Below are positions 60,407-64,000 of a stretch of 64,000 bases of DNA, piece after piece (position 1 is the stretch's first letter; the number at the start of each line of letters is the position of its first letter). The notes below the pieces were generated by a model that worked only from the letters and a program-made list of their open reading frames with translations, made no database searches and was not told the DNA's origin. Both the position numbers and the translations under genes were made by a program. This DNA comes from Candidatus Accumulibacter cognatus. Its GTDB lineage: Bacteria; Pseudomonadota; Gammaproteobacteria; Burkholderiales; Rhodocyclaceae. The stretch is taken from positions 2,165,553 through 2,229,552 of the forward strand of contig CP058708.1 of assembly GCA_013414765.1 (NCBI GenBank). Reading direction: 5' to 3'.

Positions 60407-63091
60407 TCAAGGCATCGAGACGGGCGCTGCCTCTGCCGCGCCTCCTCCCCGTCGCGTGTCAACCGCGAACAGTGCGCCATAGGCCAGCGTCAGACTGCAC
60501 GGACCATTGCTCGCGGCCTGTGCAAGCCGGAAGTGGGCAAAGCGTGGGGCCGGACCCTGTTCCTGCCGAAAACGCTGCTGCGGATCCCAGGTTCCACGGT
60601 TTTCGAGCGACCAGCGGACGATGATCCGCTGATCGTCAAGGTTGTTCCAGGCCACGGCGAATGACTCTCCCGTGTTCTCGCAGACATGGACTCCGGCTCC
60701 GGAAAGAATCTCGAGCAGGGCACGCAACTGACTGTCGGACAGCGCCGTACGGTAGGCGCCCAGCACGTCAAAGTCGGCAAGAATCTCGTGCATCCGCACG
60801 TACAGTCCGCGTTTCGCTTCGCTGCCGCAGCGGAAGGCCTTGAGCAGTTTCATCAGGGTCGGGATTCTGGCATCGTCGTGATTCTGAAGATTTCCCTGCC
60901 GGGCTTCCAGCGTGACCTCTAGGACACTGAGTGGCGCCGTTGGTGGCAGGCTGAGGGTCAAGCGGCCACTCTTCTGATCCTGAAGCGAATCTATCCGCAG
61001 GAGCTTGCCATCGCAGGTTACCAGGGCTTGCACCGGCACGCTGAGGGCATGGAAGATCAAGGTGTAGCTGCGGGCGGCGGGAATCACGCCGAGGTCGCCG
61101 CACGAGGGTCCGACGCGCAGTCGCGGCGTGGCACCCGAGCACTGTTGCAACAGTGCCGTCACCACCCTGGCCCCGTGCTGATAGCCGTGGCTCTCCCCGT
61201 CGTCTTCATACAACTCGAAACGGTTATCTGCTCCCGGAAAGACGTGCACGGTGAGGGCGCGCGGGTTGTTGACTCCGCTGGCCGCTGGCTCATCAGCCAG
61301 CACGACGATGGCGCCCGCGCGCGCAAAGACGGGGATTTCATCGAGTCCGCCATAAAAGCTGTGCCATACCCCTCCTGAGTAGTGCTGACCGGTGAAGAAA
61401 TGGTACCAGTCGCCGGCCGGTAGCCAGATGACCTGTCGGCCAAGACGCGTATCCCGGTCACACGGGGAGGTGAACGGCGCAGCAATCAGCTCGCTGCCGA
61501 ATGCGTACTGGCCTGGACAGCGGTACGCCTCGGGCGCTTGCGGGTACAGGTGATACATTGGCCGCAGCAGGGCGGGGCCGCCCTGGTGTTCCTGCCAGGC
61601 GATGCTGTACAGATAGGGAATCAAGGCATGACGCAACTGCATGGCCGAGCGGGCAAGTGCCAAGGTCTGCGCGTCCCAGCCCCAGGGCCGGCGCTCGTGG
61701 AACGGATTCTGGGTGCTGTGCAGGCGCAGGATCGGGCTGAATACGCCAAACTGCAGCCAGCGCACATAGAGCTCGGCGTCTTCGATGCCTTCCATGTGCC
61801 CGCCGATGTCATGGCTCCACCAGCCGAAGGCGACGTTGGCCGCCGTCGCCGTGAAATGAACCTGGAAGGCCAGCGAGTGCCACGAAACCACGGTGTCTCC
61901 CGAAAAGCCGATCGGGTAGCGATGACTGCCGAGTCCGCCCCAGCGCGAGAATGCGAATGAACGCCTTGCGGGATTGCGGCCCAGGTCCAGGAAGTGCAGG
62001 TGGTTGAGCCACCACAGCGGATCGAGGTCGGAGCAGGCCGTTCGCCTGCCCTGTTGCCAGTCCATCCACCAGAAATCGACACCCTCCGCTTCCAGGGGAT
62101 GGTGCAGGATTTCGAAGTAGGCTTGCGTGAAGGCAGGATCGGTGATGTCGAAGACGACCGGTTCGCCGGTTACCGGATCGCCGCCAAGCTGCCGAGCCAT
62201 GACCGGATAAGCCGCCTCGTGCGGCCAGACGCCGTCCGCGGGATGCAGATTGAGTGCAGTCTTCAGTCCCAGTGCATGCAGGTCGGCGAGCAGTGCACGG
62301 GGGGTGGGGAAGAGATCCTGGTTCCAGGTGTAGCCGGTCCATCCACGAGAGGCATTGCCGGTATGGGTGATATGCCAGTCCATGTCGATGACGCATACCG
62401 ACAAGGGAAGCTCGTGCGCTCGAAAGTCGCACATCAGGTCAAGCAGTTCGTCCTGGCGATAGGGCCAGTAACGGCTCCACCAATTGCCCAGCGCCCAGCG
62501 CGGAAGCAGTGGAACGGCACCGCTCAAACGCCGATAATCGTGCAGGCATGCGGTGAAATCTCGGCCATAACCGAAGAAATAGAGATCGATACGACCGGCC
62601 CGCTGGTCGCGAGCGGCAATCCACCCATCTTCCAGCAGCGGTGCATCCGAGTCGTCAACGACGGTCCAGCCGCTGCTCGATAGCAGCCCCGGGTCGATGG
62701 GAATCGGGCCGTCAGTCTTGTCCAGAGTGCGCGTCGTCCCCCCCAGATTGCCAACATCGTGATCGCCGTAGTGCCAGGTCAGGCCTGATTCAAGCAGCGT
62801 CACCTGCAGTCCGTGGGCAGTCAAGCCCAAACGCGGATCGTAACGCAGGTGCAAATGCTCGGTCATGATCTCGACGGCTTCGCCGTCGTGCAACACCTCG
62901 AAACAGGGCACCGCTTGGCGGCGATGCCAGAAGGTGCGGCTGGGTCGATCTTCGAAGTGTCCGTCTGCCGCGAACTCGAGGCGCAACAGTCGAGAGGTCA
63001 ACACCGTGAAGCGGGCTCGGGTCGCGGCCACCACGGCTTTTGGGTCAGCCACCGGGTCGAGCTGAACGCGCAAGTGTTTGGCGGGTTTCAT
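60407..63091 (-). CDS. Glycoside hydrolase family 31 enzyme (alpha-glucosidase/alpha-xylosidase type)
   Basis: Retaining alpha-glycosidase, 894 residues. An N-terminal beta-sandwich (GH31 N-domain) comes first, then the barrel (GAVPLLPRWALGNWWSRYWP). The nucleophile is Asp344 (VDFWWMDWQQG) and the acid/base candidate is Asp428 (WWSHDIGGHMEG). FSPILRLHSTQNPF and PYLYSIAWQEHQGGPALLRP follow. A C-terminal beta domain is followed by about 150 extra residues (MHEILADFDVLGAYRTALSD), perhaps a carbohydrate-binding or unknown module. There is no signal peptide from the 63091 start, so it is cytoplasmic. A further upstream ATG at 63214 would intrude into the divergent promoter gap. Confidence 0.92.
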   Translation of the reverse strand: MKPAKHLRVQLDPVADPKAVVAATRARFTVLTSRLLRLEFAADGHFEDRPSRTFWHRRQAVPCFEVLHDGEAVEIMTEHLHLRYDPRLGLTAHGLQVTLLESGLTWHYGDHDVGNLGGTTRTLDKTDGPIPIDPGLLSSSGWTVVDDSDAPLLEDGWIAARDQRAGRIDLYFFGYGRDFTACLHDYRRLSGAVPLLPRWALGNWWSRYWPYRQDELLDLMCDFRAHELPLSVCVIDMDWHITHTGNASRGWTGYTWNQDLFPTPRALLADLHALGLKTALNLHPADGVWPHEAAYPVMARQLGGDPVTGEPVVFDITDPAFTQAYFEILHHPLEAEGVDFWWMDWQQGRRTACSDLDPLWWLNHLHFLDLGRNPARRSFAFSRWGGLGSHRYPIGFSGDTVVSWHSLAFQVHFTATAANVAFGWWSHDIGGHMEGIEDAELYVRWLQFGVFSPILRLHSTQNPFHERRPWGWDAQTLALARSAMQLRHALIPYLYSIAWQEHQGGPALLRPMYHLYPQAPEAYRCPGQYAFGSELIAAPFTSPCDRDTRLGRQVIWLPAGDWYHFFTGQHYSGGVWHSFYGGLDEIPVFARAGAIVVLADEPAASGVNNPRALTVHVFPGADNRFELYEDDGESHGYQHGARVVTALLQQCSGATPRLRVGPSCGDLGVIPAARSYTLIFHALSVPVQALVTCDGKLLRIDSLQDQKSGRLTLSLPPTAPLSVLEVTLEARQGNLQNHDDARIPTLMKLLKAFRCGSEAKRGLYVRMHEILADFDVLGAYRTALSDSQLRALLEILSGAGVHVCENTGESFAVAWNNLDDQRIIVRWSLENRGTWDPQQRFRQEQGPAPRFAHFRLAQAASNGPCSLTLAYGALFAVDTRRGGGAAEAAPVSMP

Positions 63092-63254
63092 CGTTTTTCG
63101 CAGACTGGACTGGCAAGCAGAAAGGCAGGCAGTACTGGATTGTGGAAGAAGGCTTTCCTCATGAAGGTCTGGAAAAGTTGTTAAACTCTGGTTGTTGAAT
63201 GTTTCTGACCGCATTCAACGTATCTTCGCTTTTCCAACTGATGGTGCATTGCCG

Positions 63255-63785
63255 ATGTCGTTTCCTGTTCATCCATGCCGTTGCTGTCTGTCGATCCTCC
63301 TGCTCCTTGCGGCTTGCGCGACTGTCGAGCCTCCCCCTGCGTCGGGCGATTCCGGGAAAACCCACGTGGCGCAAGAGCAGCCCGCGCGACCACCGACGTC
63401 TTCCGTTCGCCAGGAGAATGCGAAACCCACTCCTTTCCTTGATGAAGAGGCACGCAGGACAGTCTATTTCTCCTTCGACGGCACGACGATCGACAGCGAA
63501 GGGGATGAAGTGCTGCGCCAGAACGCCCTGAAACTCAAAGAGAATCCGCAACTGGTCGTCATCCTGGTCGGCCATACCGACAATCTGGGCAGCGCAGCTT
63601 ACAACCTCGCGGTAGCGGACAGGCGGACTGAGGCAGTGAGCGACCGGCTGCGCGCGCTTGGCGTCGCCAGGAACCAGATTCGCCGTCAGCCGGTCGGCAG
63701 CGAAAAAAGCAGCAAACAGAAATGTGACAGCGAGGCCTGCCGTCGTACGATGCGGCGAGTCGAACTGGTCTATGAGTGGCGCTGA
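63255..63785 (+). CDS. OmpA-family lipoprotein (Pal-like)
   Basis: A 176-residue envelope lipoprotein. The start MSFPVHPCRCCLSILLLLAA leads to lipobox LLAAC. A Pro/Ser-rich linker follows (about residues 28-65). The OmpA-like domain has TVYFSFDGTTIDSEGDEVLR, VVILVGHTDNLGSAAYNLAV, ADRRTEAVSDRLRALGV and CRRTMRRVELVYEWR. The gene diverges from the GH31 gene with a 163-bp gap. It probably anchors the outer membrane to peptidoglycan. It is the third OmpA-like protein of the window. Confidence 0.9.
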   Translation: MSFPVHPCRCCLSILLLLAACATVEPPPASGDSGKTHVAQEQPARPPTSSVRQENAKPTPFLDEEARRTVYFSFDGTTIDSEGDEVLRQNALKLKENPQLVVILVGHTDNLGSAAYNLAVADRRTEAVSDRLRALGVARNQIRRQPVGSEKSSKQKCDSEACRRTMRRVELVYEWR

Positions 63786-63888
63786 GGATGAATTGCCGGG
63801 AGTCTCCGGGGCAGCGGTCTTGCCCGGAGTCTGGCAACGGGAATGCCGGTCGGAAGTGGGCGTTGACCTCATGCACGGGTTCTGCTGC

Positions 63889-64000
63889 TCAGGCCGGCGC
63901 ATGCCAGACGTTTCGGCAGTGGGTTTCCCGAATCCGCCAGGTTGCCAGTGCACCGAAGCTGGCTGTTCCGGCCAGCAGGAGCAGGCTGGCCTGGAAATTC
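63889..64000 (-). CDS. C-terminal end of a probable membrane transporter (partial)
   Basis: The minus strand enters from the window edge with 36 codons, ASLLLLAGTASFGALATWRI then RETHCRNVWHAPA and a TGA. A last hydrophobic helix followed by a short basic tail containing RET is typical of major-facilitator transporters. The fragment is too short to be sure. A GC-rich imperfect hairpin (63807-63835) lies between it and the OmpA-like gene. Confidence 0.4.
   Translation of the reverse strand, partial: NFQASLLLLAGTASFGALATWRIRETHCRNVWHAPA

Noticed and set aside
59894-60664. Plus-strand frame of 256 codons across the repeat at 60212-60297
   Set aside because: It runs through the dispersed repeat and into the antisense of the GH31 gene; no motif and low-bias codon use.
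1-64000. CRISPR arrays, tRNA genes and prophage structural genes
   Set aside because: No regularly spaced repeats of CRISPR type, no cloverleaf with a T-loop GTTCGANTC pattern in a sensible context, and no capsid, tail or terminase motifs were seen.

Overview
The window looks like chromosomal DNA of a GC-rich betaproteobacterium. The gene content (class-A rnpB, flgB-L, sucCD, full-length dnaE, DUF2889 and DUF3301 proteins, caspase-like and Rpn-type proteins) fits Rhodocyclales and is reminiscent of 'Candidatus Accumulibacter'. That placement is inference from gene content. No rRNA, tRNA, CRISPR array or intact prophage was seen.

Layout. 1-236: RNase P RNA, minus strand, cut by the window edge. 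0.4-2.6 kb: two periplasmic peptidoglycan enzymes (L,D-transpeptidase, MepK-like peptidase). 2.7-14.0 kb: minus-strand flagellar operon flgBCDEFGHIJKL plus a lipoprotein gene. A sigma-54 type promoter lies before flgB and a sigma-28 type promoter before flgK. A dispersed repeat is lodged between flgB and flgC. 14.4-21.3 kb: an unusual set made of an OmpA-like lipoprotein, a WD40/caspase-like protease, a membrane Ser/Thr kinase with a DUF4384-like tail, and a second OmpA-like protein. 21.3-22.3 kb: apparently decayed DNA. 22.4-30.0 kb: moaA, moeA, an MscS channel fused to a cyclic-nucleotide-binding domain, and dnaE (minus). 30.3-37.2 kb: an accessory island with an asparagine-synthase-like protein lacking the glutaminase cysteine, a 1103-residue mosaic exported protein in more AT-rich DNA, a GGCTT tandem repeat, a FkbM methyltransferase and a dead IS630-like transposase. 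37.3-41.1 kb: DUF2889, sucC, sucD with a clear terminator, and an ornithine-cyclodeaminase-family protein. 41.2-48.0 kb: signalling block of PP2C phosphatase, FHA protein, class II cAMP-phosphodiesterase-like protein, PAS histidine kinase and three receiver proteins, one lacking the phospho-acceptor Asp. 48.5-53.6 kb: gamma carbonic anhydrase and a four-gene MacAB-TolC-like exporter (minus). 53.8-56.9 kb: DUF3301, a CoA-transferase with a C-terminal extension, and a GST. 57.1-60.3 kb: a graveyard with an HlyD-type adaptor, a truncated SecA-like pseudogene joined to a truncated Rpn-family pseudogene, and a Phd/VapC toxin-antitoxin remnant. 60.4-64 kb: a GH31 glycosidase, an OmpA-like lipoprotein and the end of a probable transporter.

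Two themes connect distant parts. First, a ~115-125 bp repeat family occurs in two full copies (13.5, 48.1 kb), one partial copy with the left half (60.2 kb) and two partial copies with the right arm (18.6, 53.7 kb); three of the five sit at or directly after a stop codon. Second, phospho-Ser/Thr and cyclic-nucleotide signalling parts are scattered: the kinase at 19-21 kb could be served by the PP2C and FHA proteins at 41-43 kb, and the cNMP-gated channel at 25 kb could respond to a nucleotide destroyed by the phosphodiesterase at 43 kb. These links are inferred from domain content only.
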